From Flavonifractor sp. An92 (GTDB lineage Bacteria > Bacillota > Clostridia > Oscillospirales > Oscillospiraceae): 64,000 nucleotides of DNA. The stretch covers positions 124,001-188,000 of the forward strand of contig NZ_NFGZ01000001.1 of assembly GCF_002159175.1 (NCBI RefSeq), in the 5' to 3' direction. The position numbers and the translations under genes are program-made. Position 1 is the stretch's first letter. Each line of letters starts with the position of its first letter. A model generated the notes under the pieces. That model saw nothing but the letters and a program-made list of their open reading frames with translations. It ran no database searches and had not been told where the DNA came from. Positions 34,356 through 41,610 of this stretch are shown here, one piece after another.

Positions 34356-34477
34356 TAAAAACAAAAATGCTCTGCCGGACGGCAGAGCATTTGGTCTATG
34401 CGGTCATGCCGCCAAGGTCCATTCCAACATCTGACAGCGTTGTGTACAATGATAGCATATTTGACAGAAATACGCAA
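34356..34477 (-). promoter_or_regulatory. Promoter and leader terminator of restriction cassette
   Basis: Minus-strand TTGCGT (34472-34477) and TATCAT (34449-34454) are 17 bases apart. About 60 bases downstream lies a perfect 12-bp hairpin (34365-34376 with 34381-34392) followed on the minus strand by TTTTTGTTTTT. Since the XRE ATG comes 19 bases later, this terminator would attenuate the cassette transcript. A nine-codon frame MDLGGMTA-stop lies just before the hairpin. The rest of 34478-34639 shows nothing I can name. Confidence 0.5.
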
Positions 34478-34639
34478 GAAAATCATGTGTTCGCACGATT
34501 TTTAGTTTCTTTGTCGCAGAGTTTTATGGGGTTTCCGCAACTTACATCTGTTGTATCCGTAATCTTTTTGCAGTACAATGAAGGAAACAATCTGGATTTC
34601 AAAGGATGGCAGATGCAGAAAGAGAGTGGATGAACCTAT

Positions 34640-35314
34640 ATGCAAGCCTTGGAAATAGGTAGCAAAAATATATCTATTTTTCTAAGTACCAAGCCAAGAA
34701 CCCCAATTATCTATCTCAACACCTTCTCTGACGAGGGCCGGAAGGTATATGAGGCCGCGCAGGCTACTGGTTGTCCACCGTTCACACTGGTGGCCATCAG
34801 TGATCTCGACTGGAACCACGATATGGTGCCCTGGGACAGTCCGCCTGCCTTCAAAAACGCCGAGCCTTGCACCGGCGGCGCGGACGACTATCTGCGGCTC
34901 CTGACCAGAGAGATCATCCCCACGGCAGAGAAGGAACTTGCTGGAGTTCCGTCCTGGCGGGGGATCGCCGGATACTCCCTGGCCGGACTGTTTGCCCTGT
35001 ACGCCATCTACCGGACGGACCTATTTTCCCGGGTGGGCAGCATGTCCGGCTCTCTCTGGTTCCCCGGCATGAAGGAGTACATCTTCTCCCACGAGCCCAA
35101 GCGCCAGCCGGACTGCGTCTACTTCTCCCTTGGAGACAAGGAGAGCAAGACTCGGAACCCCGTCCTGCGGAGTGTCCGACAGAACACGGAGGAGATCCAG
35201 TCCTTCTATCAGGACAAGGGGATCAACACAATATTTCAGTTGAATCCTGGCAACCACTACGACCATGCTGCGGAGCGCACCGCTGCCGGTATTGCCTGGC
35301 TGCTGAGCCAATAG
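34640..35314 (+). CDS. Alpha/beta hydrolase, esterase D/Fes-like
   Basis: 224-residue alpha/beta hydrolase of the esterase (Fes/IroE) type. Nucleophile elbow GIAGYSLAGLFALYA (Ser in G-Y-S-L-A-G), earlier strand TPIIYLNTFS, and His at the C-terminus in NPGNHYDHAAERTA. Relatives hydrolyse siderophore lactones or act as carboxylesterases; given the siderophore-binding protein at the window start a role in iron release is possible but the genes are 34 kb apart. No signal peptide. GC-rich, unlike the cassette to its left, so probably chromosomal or older cargo. Confidence 0.82.
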   Translation: MQALEIGSKNISIFLSTKPRTPIIYLNTFSDEGRKVYEAAQATGCPPFTLVAISDLDWNHDMVPWDSPPAFKNAEPCTGGADDYLRLLTREIIPTAEKELAGVPSWRGIAGYSLAGLFALYAIYRTDLFSRVGSMSGSLWFPGMKEYIFSHEPKRQPDCVYFSLGDKESKTRNPVLRSVRQNTEEIQSFYQDKGINTIFQLNPGNHYDHAAERTAAGIAWLLSQ

Positions 35315-35371
35315 GCCTTGTCAAACAGGCGGCTCCTCGGTACAATGGCAGCAGGAAGGGAGGCATAGTCT

Positions 35372-36079
35372 ATGGCGGCCATTCGATGCCCGCATTGCGG
35401 AAGTCCCGTAAAAATCCGGGGCAGCCGGTGGGAGTGCGGCTATTGCGGCGATTTCGGAAATATCTCCTCGCTCCATCCCTCGGAAAAGGCCAAACTGATG
35501 GGGACGGCTACGCCCACCGTTCAGGTCACCGTCACGGTGACGGATTCCTCTGAGGAGGAGACGCCTCGCAGGTTTTCCCGGGCTGAGTTGGAGGACATGG
35601 TGCGCCGGTGGGACTTTGACGAAAACGAGTGGGCCTGCCAGGATCTGCTCATCGCCGCCTTTCCCCAGGCGGCCAGCCGCTGGTCTGAGGAGGCGCTGGC
35701 GGAAATGCACACCATGGACCTTCTGGTGGAGACTGCACAGCATGACCCCCAGACCGCCCTTGAGATGGCGAAACTGCTGCTCAACACGGCGGAAGAACAC
35801 CTCCAAAATGAGGAGGCGGCCAATCAGCTGCTGGGCTGGGACCTGTATGACCTGCTGGCCAGCGACGACATGCTGCCGCTGCTGGTGAAGGAACTTAAGT
35901 ATGACGACCGGCTGGCGTGTCAACTCTTCCAGAGCGCTTATGTCGGCCAGCCTCAGGAAGAAATCCTCAACGCCTGCGGTCGCTTGGGCGAGAAGGATCT
36001 GCAGCGGAAGTTGCTGAATCTCCTGGAGCGCAATCCATTCTCCCATGACGAGATCGAGTTGGAGATGGACGAGGAATAA
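35372..36079 (+). CDS. Zinc-ribbon protein, paralogue 1
   Basis: 235-residue protein beginning IRCPHCGSPVKIRGSRWECG, YCGDFG: two CxxC pairs forming a zinc ribbon (residues 5-27). An acidic linker (DSSEEE) and a helical domain with repeats of about 35 residues follow (ENEWACQDLLIAAFP, ALEMAKLLLNTAEEHL, CQLFQSAYVGQPQEEIL). Unknown role. A paralogue at 55888-56586 is about 55 percent identical by eye. Both stand at the right edge of a cargo block and are followed by related AT-rich sequences, so the gene may have been duplicated with the element. ATG follows GGGAGG. Confidence 0.72.
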   Translation: MAAIRCPHCGSPVKIRGSRWECGYCGDFGNISSLHPSEKAKLMGTATPTVQVTVTVTDSSEEETPRRFSRAELEDMVRRWDFDENEWACQDLLIAAFPQAASRWSEEALAEMHTMDLLVETAQHDPQTALEMAKLLLNTAEEHLQNEEAANQLLGWDLYDLLASDDMLPLLVKELKYDDRLACQLFQSAYVGQPQEEILNACGRLGEKDLQRKLLNLLERNPFSHDEIELEMDEE

Positions 36080-36100
36080 CTGGGGCGATTCCTTCAGGCT

Positions 36101-36118
36101 GTATTCTTTGTATAGGCG
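36101..36118 (+). repeat. 18-bp direct repeat, right copy
   Basis: Identical to 18392-18409. It lies 21 bases after the zinc-ribbon gene. Confidence 0.6.
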
Positions 36119-36337
36119 TGTTAAAAATTGATACGCCTGACTTAAAAAATACCTTGCTTTTCGGCCTCAGTAGAGTTACAATACCCCAAACCTAAACAGC
36201 AAAAAGAGCCCTTCTGGACAGGCGACGGCAGCGGGTGCCGCACCTGGTCAAGAAGGGCTCTTTGACCACATGTTTGACCACAGACAGCCAAAACCGGCCC
36301 ACCAGGGATGGAATTCCTGATGGGCCGGTAGTTTCGT

Positions 36338-36388
36338 CTCAGCTGGCCTTTCGGTTTCAGCGTTTTCTGGCTTTGAAGGTAGTCATAG
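36338..36388 (-). pseudogene. Relic of integrase 3' end
   Basis: The minus strand reads MTTFKARKR, stop, NRKAS, stop, against MTTFQARKRWSREAS at the end of integrase 2a (38517-38567); about 44 of 51 bases agree and the Trp codon has become TGA. Only the tail is left. It suggests that the 2.1 kb between (XRE-ImmA/DUF5986) was inserted beside, or exchanged at, an ancestral integrase end. Confidence 0.75.
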
Positions 36389-36444
36389 CATACCATGTCC
36401 AGATGCAGGTTATATCTTCCAGCATATCTACCTTAGTACATCCT

Positions 36445-37608
36445 TTATTTTCCTTGCTGCTTAATCTGCAATGGGGAAAACGCTACCACTTTGGGTGGTA
36501 CCAATGTACCGACAGGTAAATCAAGCAAGTATTCAACTTCTTCCGGCTTTATGGTTAAATTGTAATTGGACGACAACTCCTCCATAAATTCTCTACGACT
36601 AAAGACCCCCTCTTGCAAAAGCATGATTATTGAGGTTTTTAACAGTGCAGGACTTGCCGTAATCAACACATCATCTAAAGGCTCTTCTTTTCGTTGTCCA
36701 CGTCTCTGCATTATTTTGATTAGAGTTTGATACTCATCCATTGTCATAACGCCCAAGTCCCTTGCTCTACGAATCATGGCAGCGATGGAGACTCGCCATT
36801 TCTTTTTCAATTGTTTGTAGTACATAAGGGCCTTGGAGCCAGCAGGGGCACGGAGCGCATCTTGTTTAAATGATATTTCAGGTAATAAAAATGCTGCAGC
36901 AAAATCATTTGCTTGCTGCTCTCTCTGCTTAAACTCTTCCTTAGTATAACTTTCGATCTCATCGCTCCATTCGTGAAGGCAGATATGACCGAGCTCATGA
37001 GCAATGTCAAAATGAATTCTTGACGCAGAAGTTTTGTTATTTGAATATGCAATTAAATAAGTTGGGTTATCTCCAATATCTATAAATTGGCTAAATGCGT
37101 CAACATCATCAGTACTTGTAGAAAATGATGTTACCAAAATGCCGTGCTGTTCCACAACCGTGATCAAATTTTCTACCGGCCCGTAGCCAAGCCCCCATGC
37201 ATTTCTGAGCGCAGTGGCTGCCTCCTCTGGAGTTGTCTCTTCAACTAAGCACAGCGGTTCATACCGCGGAAATTCGATGTAATCTTGAAGCAATGAATAT
37301 ATCTGTGCCAGAAACTCCATCTTAACGACCTGTTCAGTGCGATATTTCTTGCTGGTGGTAAGCAACGACCTAAAATATATAGTACTTGTTGGTATGGGTT
37401 CAGGATGCTCATAAAAAAAGTCGACAGGAAAATCCAATTCACGGGAGATAAGTTCCACAATTTTTGAATCAGCAGGTTGACTCTTACAAATTTCGTACAT
37501 AGATAGCGTTTGCCGTTGGCACCCCACTCGTTCTGCCAGTTCAGCAACCTTCATGCCTCTATATATTCTCGCTTTTTTTAAGCGTTCTCCATTAAACTGG
37601 GATTTCAT
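36445..37608 (-). CDS. XRE regulator with ImmA/IrrE metallopeptidase
   Basis: 387-residue fusion of an N-terminal Cro/CI HTH (RLKKARIYRGMKVAELAERV, QRQTLSMYEICKSQP) and a zinc metallopeptidase with HELGH at 204-208 (FDIAHELGHICLHEW), the COG2856/ImmA type, plus a downstream QQANDFAAAFLLP helix with the third-ligand region. Such proteins repress a promoter and are relieved when the peptidase cleaves, or act as antitoxin-like partners. It follows the DUF5986 gene by 26 bases and shares its promoter. AT-rich. Together they look like a toxin-antitoxin or stress-response pair. Confidence 0.88.
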   Translation of the reverse strand: MKSQFNGERLKKARIYRGMKVAELAERVGCQRQTLSMYEICKSQPADSKIVELISRELDFPVDFFYEHPEPIPTSTIYFRSLLTTSKKYRTEQVVKMEFLAQIYSLLQDYIEFPRYEPLCLVEETTPEEAATALRNAWGLGYGPVENLITVVEQHGILVTSFSTSTDDVDAFSQFIDIGDNPTYLIAYSNNKTSASRIHFDIAHELGHICLHEWSDEIESYTKEEFKQREQQANDFAAAFLLPEISFKQDALRAPAGSKALMYYKQLKKKWRVSIAAMIRRARDLGVMTMDEYQTLIKIMQRRGQRKEEPLDDVLITASPALLKTSIIMLLQEGVFSRREFMEELSSNYNLTIKPEEVEYLLDLPVGTLVPPKVVAFSPLQIKQQGK

Positions 37609-37634
37609 ATTGGACGACGCTCCTATTCATTAAA

Positions 37635-38396
37635 TTAACCTTGCGCTTCGATTTCTTGGGTTTCCTTCCTCTGAAGTCCATTTTTCTTTCTTGCAATAGC
37701 TTTCGATTTAAGCTTAAGACCTCTATTGGGCTGGTTCCCGGGAGCATCAGAATGAGCAACTTTCTCAACCACAACACTAACATTAGTCGAAATATACTCC
37801 GACCAATCTTGAGAACCATCCTGAGCAATATCAAGGTTGGGTGTCACTTTGACTGCACGAATATGTGATAACTGGTAACCGGTTGTTTCAAACAAAATCA
37901 GAACATGATTCTGCACAACAGGTATCTCATCTTCCAAATCGTGCAGCAGAGTTTGGACTAATTGAGGAAGCTTATCCTCATCAGAAAAAGTGTGAGGATA
38001 TAATTCCACTTGCTGCTGATCTGCTAATAGCTCTTTGTTAAACTGTCTTGTCAACATATCCAGATAATGCATATGTCTTCGACGCCGTTGAAACCTACGA
38101 AGTTCTGCAAATCTTTTTTCACGCATAAATGTGAGAATACATTGAGTTGTTCTCTCAAACACAACGAGCATTTGCCACGGTCCTCTATGCGCATCCGCAA
38201 TGGTGCAATCCTCAGTTTCAAGTTCCCGAGCAAGATTTGTGTTCAATAAATCCCAAATCCGTGTTGGAACGCTATTGGTTGTCCGCAGACTATGATGTTG
38301 AATATCCGCAAGGATATCATCCTTTACTGCATCTTCAACACATTTTACTATTTTGACTCGTACCTCAGAGGGAAAGCAAATATTGTTGGTGCGCAT
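37635..38396 (-). CDS. DUF5986 family protein
   Basis: 253-residue protein that I place in DUF5986: EVRVKIVKCVEDAVKDDI, NSVPTRIWDLLNTNLARELE, AHRGPWQMLVVFER, then CILTFMREKRFAEL. The C-terminal 50 residues are basic (KLKSKAIARKKNG). The family regularly sits next to XRE-ImmA genes; a toxin-like or sensor role is an inference from this pairing only. ATG 38396 follows GAAGGAGG and lies 29 bases from a consensus -10. First gene of the two-gene operon. Confidence 0.75.
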   Translation of the reverse strand: MRTNNICFPSEVRVKIVKCVEDAVKDDILADIQHHSLRTTNSVPTRIWDLLNTNLARELETEDCTIADAHRGPWQMLVVFERTTQCILTFMREKRFAELRRFQRRRRHMHYLDMLTRQFNKELLADQQQVELYPHTFSDEDKLPQLVQTLLHDLEDEIPVVQNHVLILFETTGYQLSHIRAVKVTPNLDIAQDGSQDWSEYISTNVSVVVEKVAHSDAPGNQPNRGLKLKSKAIARKKNGLQRKETQEIEAQG

Positions 38397-38424
38397 AAAG
38401 CACCTCCTTCGTTGTTTTGACGCT

Positions 38425-38453
38425 ATTATAGGTTTTTCTTAGGAAAATGTCAA
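38425..38453 (-). promoter_or_regulatory. Near-consensus promoter with operator dyad
   Basis: Minus strand TTGACA (38448-38453), 17-base spacer, TATAAT (38425-38430). The spacer contains TTTTCCTAAGAAAA, a near palindrome, and TTTTCCTA recurs on the other strand's side at 38459-38466. A perfect promoter with such a dyad suggests strong expression held by the XRE-ImmA repressor. Confidence 0.85.
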
Positions 38454-38517
38454 GATAGTTTTCCTATTTTTTCTTTCCCTTATAAATGCTTTCCCTGATG
38501 CGCAAATATTTTTTGCC

Positions 38518-39744
38518 TCAACTGGCCTCTCGGCTCCAGCGTTTTCTGGCCTGGAAGGTGGTCATAGTCCGTTCTGGCTGGGCAATAGCTGTGTCCTGTA
38601 CCTCCGCCTTTGCGATGCCCTGGTCGATCTTCACCGCTGCCCTTTGGCGCATCTCGTCGGTGACATGGGAGTAGGTGTTCAGAGTGGTGGCGCTGGACAC
38701 ATGGCCCAGGATGGTGGACAGTGTCTTGATGTCCATTCCATGGGCCAGGGCGTTGGTTGCGAAAGTGTGGCGCAGATCATGAAAGCGCACTTGCTCACAT
38801 CCCGCATGCTCCAGCAGTGTGTGAAGCCGTCGGCTGACTGCCGAGGGGATAATCGGCAGATCGTCTTTCTTGGGTGAGGGGAATAACCATCTGGAGTTCA
38901 CTCTGGTCTTGTACTCCGCCAACACTTTTCTGACAGATGGAGGCAGGATCAGGGTGCGGACAGCCGCCTTGGTTTTCGGCTCACTGATTACCAATTTCGA
39001 ACCAACGAGGTTTACCTGTTTGTTAATCCTCAATTCCCCGGTGACCAGATCCACATCATCCCACTGGAGAGCCATCAGTTCTCCCAGCCGCAGTCCGGTG
39101 GCAAATTCCAGAAGGAAGAGTTCATAATAATTCTCCTCCTTGGCCTGAATCAGCACCTTCTGCATATCCTCTCGGGAGAGGACTTTCATTTCCTTTGGCC
39201 TGTCTGGAGGCAGTTTACAACCCTTTGCCGGGTTACGGACAATCAACTTTTCTGTCACTGCTTTTTCCAATACCCGATCACATAGACTGTAGCAGTTTCG
39301 CACCTGACTGTCTGAGAGTCCGCTATCTCCGTTTTTCTGATCCAGACGGGCCTCTGTCATCATCCAAGTACACATCTGCTGAATGTCATTGATAGTCACT
39401 TTGTTCAGGGGAATGCTGCCCAACCTGGGGTGAAGGTATAAACGGATATAACCTTCGTAGGTCCTCTGAGTAGCGGGCCGGGCATTGGGCTTACAGTAGG
39501 TTTCATACCAATAGTCCAACCACTCCCCGAATGGCATATCTGCCTTGAGTTTTATGGGTGTATCCGGTGTAATAGTGTTCTTCAGCGCCTTTAGTTTTTC
39601 TATACATTCGCCTTTGGTCTTGGCCAGCACATTCTTCGTCTTGGGAAGGCCATTCTCATCATACCCAATGACGATCCGTCCTTCCCAGCGGCCATCCTTT
39701 CTCAGCCGGACGGTGCCTTCGCCATTTTTCCGCTTTCTTCCCAT
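38518..39744 (-). CDS. Tyrosine recombinase/integrase 2a
   Basis: 408-residue integrase with an N-terminal AP2-like domain (LRKDGRWEGRIVIGYDE), SAM-like core-binding domain and a complete catalytic set: Arg219 (ATGLRLGELM), His322 and Arg325 (FHDLRHTFAT), His348 (ILGHVS), Tyr358 (LNTYSH). ATG 39744 lies 43 bases inside the end of integrase 2b. Sequence outside the catalytic motifs differs clearly from integrases 1 and 2b. Two overlapping integrase genes suggest that both are needed, or that one replaced the other's target preference. Confidence 0.92.
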   Translation of the reverse strand: MGRKRKNGEGTVRLRKDGRWEGRIVIGYDENGLPKTKNVLAKTKGECIEKLKALKNTITPDTPIKLKADMPFGEWLDYWYETYCKPNARPATQRTYEGYIRLYLHPRLGSIPLNKVTINDIQQMCTWMMTEARLDQKNGDSGLSDSQVRNCYSLCDRVLEKAVTEKLIVRNPAKGCKLPPDRPKEMKVLSREDMQKVLIQAKEENYYELFLLEFATGLRLGELMALQWDDVDLVTGELRINKQVNLVGSKLVISEPKTKAAVRTLILPPSVRKVLAEYKTRVNSRWLFPSPKKDDLPIIPSAVSRRLHTLLEHAGCEQVRFHDLRHTFATNALAHGMDIKTLSTILGHVSSATTLNTYSHVTDEMRQRAAVKIDQGIAKAEVQDTAIAQPERTMTTFQARKRWSREAS

Positions 39745-40895
39745 GGCTTCAACTCCTCTCCGAAGATGTCAATGAGAAATTCTTCTACGATCTCAGCTGC
39801 CCGTTTTTGCATATCGCCTGTGGTGTGAGTGTATGTGTCCAGTGTGAACGCGGCCCGTGTGTGTCCCAGGATGCCGGACAGAGTTTTGACATCCACTCCT
39901 GATGTCAGGGCATGGGTGGCAAAGGTGTGCCGGAGATCATGAAAGCGAAGATCAGGAAGCCCTGCCTCTTTCAACAGGACCTTCATCCGTTCATAGGCGG
40001 CACTCGGGCGTGTAGGCTGTTCCGGCTTCCACGGATGGGGGAAGATCCATTCTGTCAGAGCAGTCTTTTTCCTTTCTCGGAGTAGAGCTGCGGTACTGGG
40101 TGACAGATGGATGGTACGGGTTCCCGCAGCAGTCTTGGTATCCCAGGCGGTCAGCTTGCCGCCCTTTTCCTCATGGATCGTGCGGCGGATCTTCAGTGTG
40201 CCGTGAGTTTCATCAAAATCCTCCCACTTCAGCCCGCAGATCTCACCCCGGCGCAGTCCGGTGGTCAGTTCTGTGTAGAAGAAGTCACACCAGACACTAT
40301 CCCTCCGAATGATTTCCATGAACTTTTCCAGTTGTTCGTCTGTCAGAACTTTTTTGCCTTTGTAGCTGAATTTAGGTGCATCGATATCCTCTGTAGGATT
40401 TCGTAGAATGAGGCCAGCCTGCTGCGCTGCGCCCATCACCTCATGGAACATTGCGTGAATACCTCGGATTGTTCCGCTGGCCAGCCCCTCTCCTGTGTTT
40501 CGGTTTCCGTGATGAGCCAGTATATCATATAACTTTTGAATGTCTCTCCCTGTGACCTGGGAGATAATTTTCTCTCCCAGGTACGGTTTGATATGTCTGG
40601 CTACAGTTCCCTCATATCTTTTCATGGTGACGGGACGTATCGTTCCAGTCATGTTCTCCAGCCACTGATCCAGCCATTGGCCCAGTGTCATCCGGCTCTC
40701 CTCAGTCAGCTCGACTCCCTGATACGCCTCGATGCTCTGCCGGAGTTTGGCTGTCAGTTCCTTTTGGGTATCTGCGTAGATGTAACGGAAGATGGGATCA
40801 CCGTTTTCCTTGTGGCCAACTACGATGCGCCCTTCCCAGCGTCCATCTTCCCGCTTGCGCACCATGCCGTCACCTGACGGTCGTCTTTTTGCCAT
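39702..40895 (-). CDS. Tyrosine recombinase/integrase 2b
   Basis: 397-residue integrase, closest in this window to integrase 1: the first 32 residues differ by a single conservative change, and the catalytic domain is very similar. Catalytic residues Arg215, His319, Arg322, His345 and Tyr355 (LDTYTH) are all present. Its end (GEELKPWEESGKMAKAPSG) runs into the start of integrase 2a, so translation is coupled. It is in the position that integrase 1 has in backbone 1, so it is the native integrase of this backbone and 2a the addition. Confidence 0.92.
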   Translation of the reverse strand: MAKRRPSGDGMVRKREDGRWEGRIVVGHKENGDPIFRYIYADTQKELTAKLRQSIEAYQGVELTEESRMTLGQWLDQWLENMTGTIRPVTMKRYEGTVARHIKPYLGEKIISQVTGRDIQKLYDILAHHGNRNTGEGLASGTIRGIHAMFHEVMGAAQQAGLILRNPTEDIDAPKFSYKGKKVLTDEQLEKFMEIIRRDSVWCDFFYTELTTGLRRGEICGLKWEDFDETHGTLKIRRTIHEEKGGKLTAWDTKTAAGTRTIHLSPSTAALLRERKKTALTEWIFPHPWKPEQPTRPSAAYERMKVLLKEAGLPDLRFHDLRHTFATHALTSGVDVKTLSGILGHTRAAFTLDTYTHTTGDMQKRAAEIVEEFLIDIFGEELKPWEESGKMAKAPSG

Positions 40896-40948
40896 GCCGT
40901 ATCACCCCCAAGGCCTTATTTTCGTTTTGCGGCGCAACTTTTGAGTGC

Positions 40949-41152
40949 TTATTTTACAGCGGGGAATTTGTAAGGCTCCGCCACACACTGATACAGAACT
41001 GCGCCGCAGCGTCGGCAGATCAGATACTGCAGCCGGTTGCCGAGTAGTCCATGCTTTCTGAAGGTGACCAGCGCCTCGCCATGCTGCCAGCCAAGGCCAA
41101 TGTCCTCGCATCCGCAGTACTGGAACCGCTGGACCGGAAGTCGATTCATCAT
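40949..41152 (-). CDS. Small zinc-ribbon protein, 67 aa (copy 2)
   Basis: Close copy of the 67-residue protein at 12539-12742: NRLPVQRFQYCGCEDIGLGW, with the second pair LICRRCGAV. Here the first CxxC reads FQYCGC as in copy 1 (Cys then Cys-x-x), and four cysteines remain. ATG 41152 matches the start of copy 1; AGGAGG of the upstream gene's end is 10 bases before. It begins 5 bases after the DUF6809 stop. Strong conservation between the two elements argues for a mobility-linked role. Confidence 0.75.
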   Translation of the reverse strand: MMNRLPVQRFQYCGCEDIGLGWQHGEALVTFRKHGLLGNRLQYLICRRCGAVLYQCVAEPYKFPAVK

Positions 41153-41157
41153 CTTAT

Positions 41158-41463
41158 TCAATCCTCCTGTTCTATCCTGTGACAGAGGCGCTCTGTTTCC
41201 TCCTCATCGAAAGAGTAGAGGCCATCCGCCTCCAGTTCCTTGCTCAGTCCCCAGGCCAGTTTGAACCCAGCGGTAAAGCTGGCCAGTGAGGTCTCCTCCC
41301 GCAGCAGATTTTGCGTGTCCACCAGATGCATGAGCTTGCGCCGCTGCAGCTTGTCCAGGCAGTCCCGCACCTCCTGGCGGGTGTTCTCAATATCTTCTTC
41401 TAACTCACTGAAGTCCGGCTCCCGGTAGAACCGCTGGTGCAGGGCTCTCATATAGTCGTTCAT
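41158..41463 (-). CDS. DUF6809 family protein (copy 2)
   Basis: 101-residue copy of the protein at 12739-13053, almost identical in MNDYMRALHQRF, RQEVRDCLDKLQRRKLMHLV and ASFTAGFKLAWGLSKELEAD. ATG 41463 follows AAGGAGG. It shares its order with zinc-ribbon protein and relaxase. Identity to copy 1 is higher than that of the relaxases, suggesting recent exchange or strong constraint. Confidence 0.75.
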   Translation of the reverse strand: MNDYMRALHQRFYREPDFSELEEDIENTRQEVRDCLDKLQRRKLMHLVDTQNLLREETSLASFTAGFKLAWGLSKELEADGLYSFDEEETERLCHRIEQED

Positions 41464-41610
41464 TGTGCCTCGCCTCCTTTGCAGCAACACACAATACCGA
41501 ACTACAGAGAAAATAGCCAGGGCTTTTGACCACAATTATCAGATTGTTATCAATTTCTCCGGCCTATTTCTGCGCGGCCCTTATCATTGTTAACACTGTG
41601 CTATTATTGC

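Larger units (their letters stand above)
36080..36444. other. Element-end region: repeats, hairpins, integrase relic
   Basis: Contains, left to right: the 18-bp repeat (36101-36118); a TGTTAAAAATTGATACGCC stretch (36119-36137) resembling 56868-56886; a 13-bp hairpin (36203-36215 with 36251-36263); a tandem repeat TTTGACCACA at 36261-36270 and 36273-36282, like arm sites of an integrase; a second hairpin (36294-36306 with 36316-36328); and at 36338-36388 a relic of an integrase 3' end. No intact gene. Confidence 0.6.
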
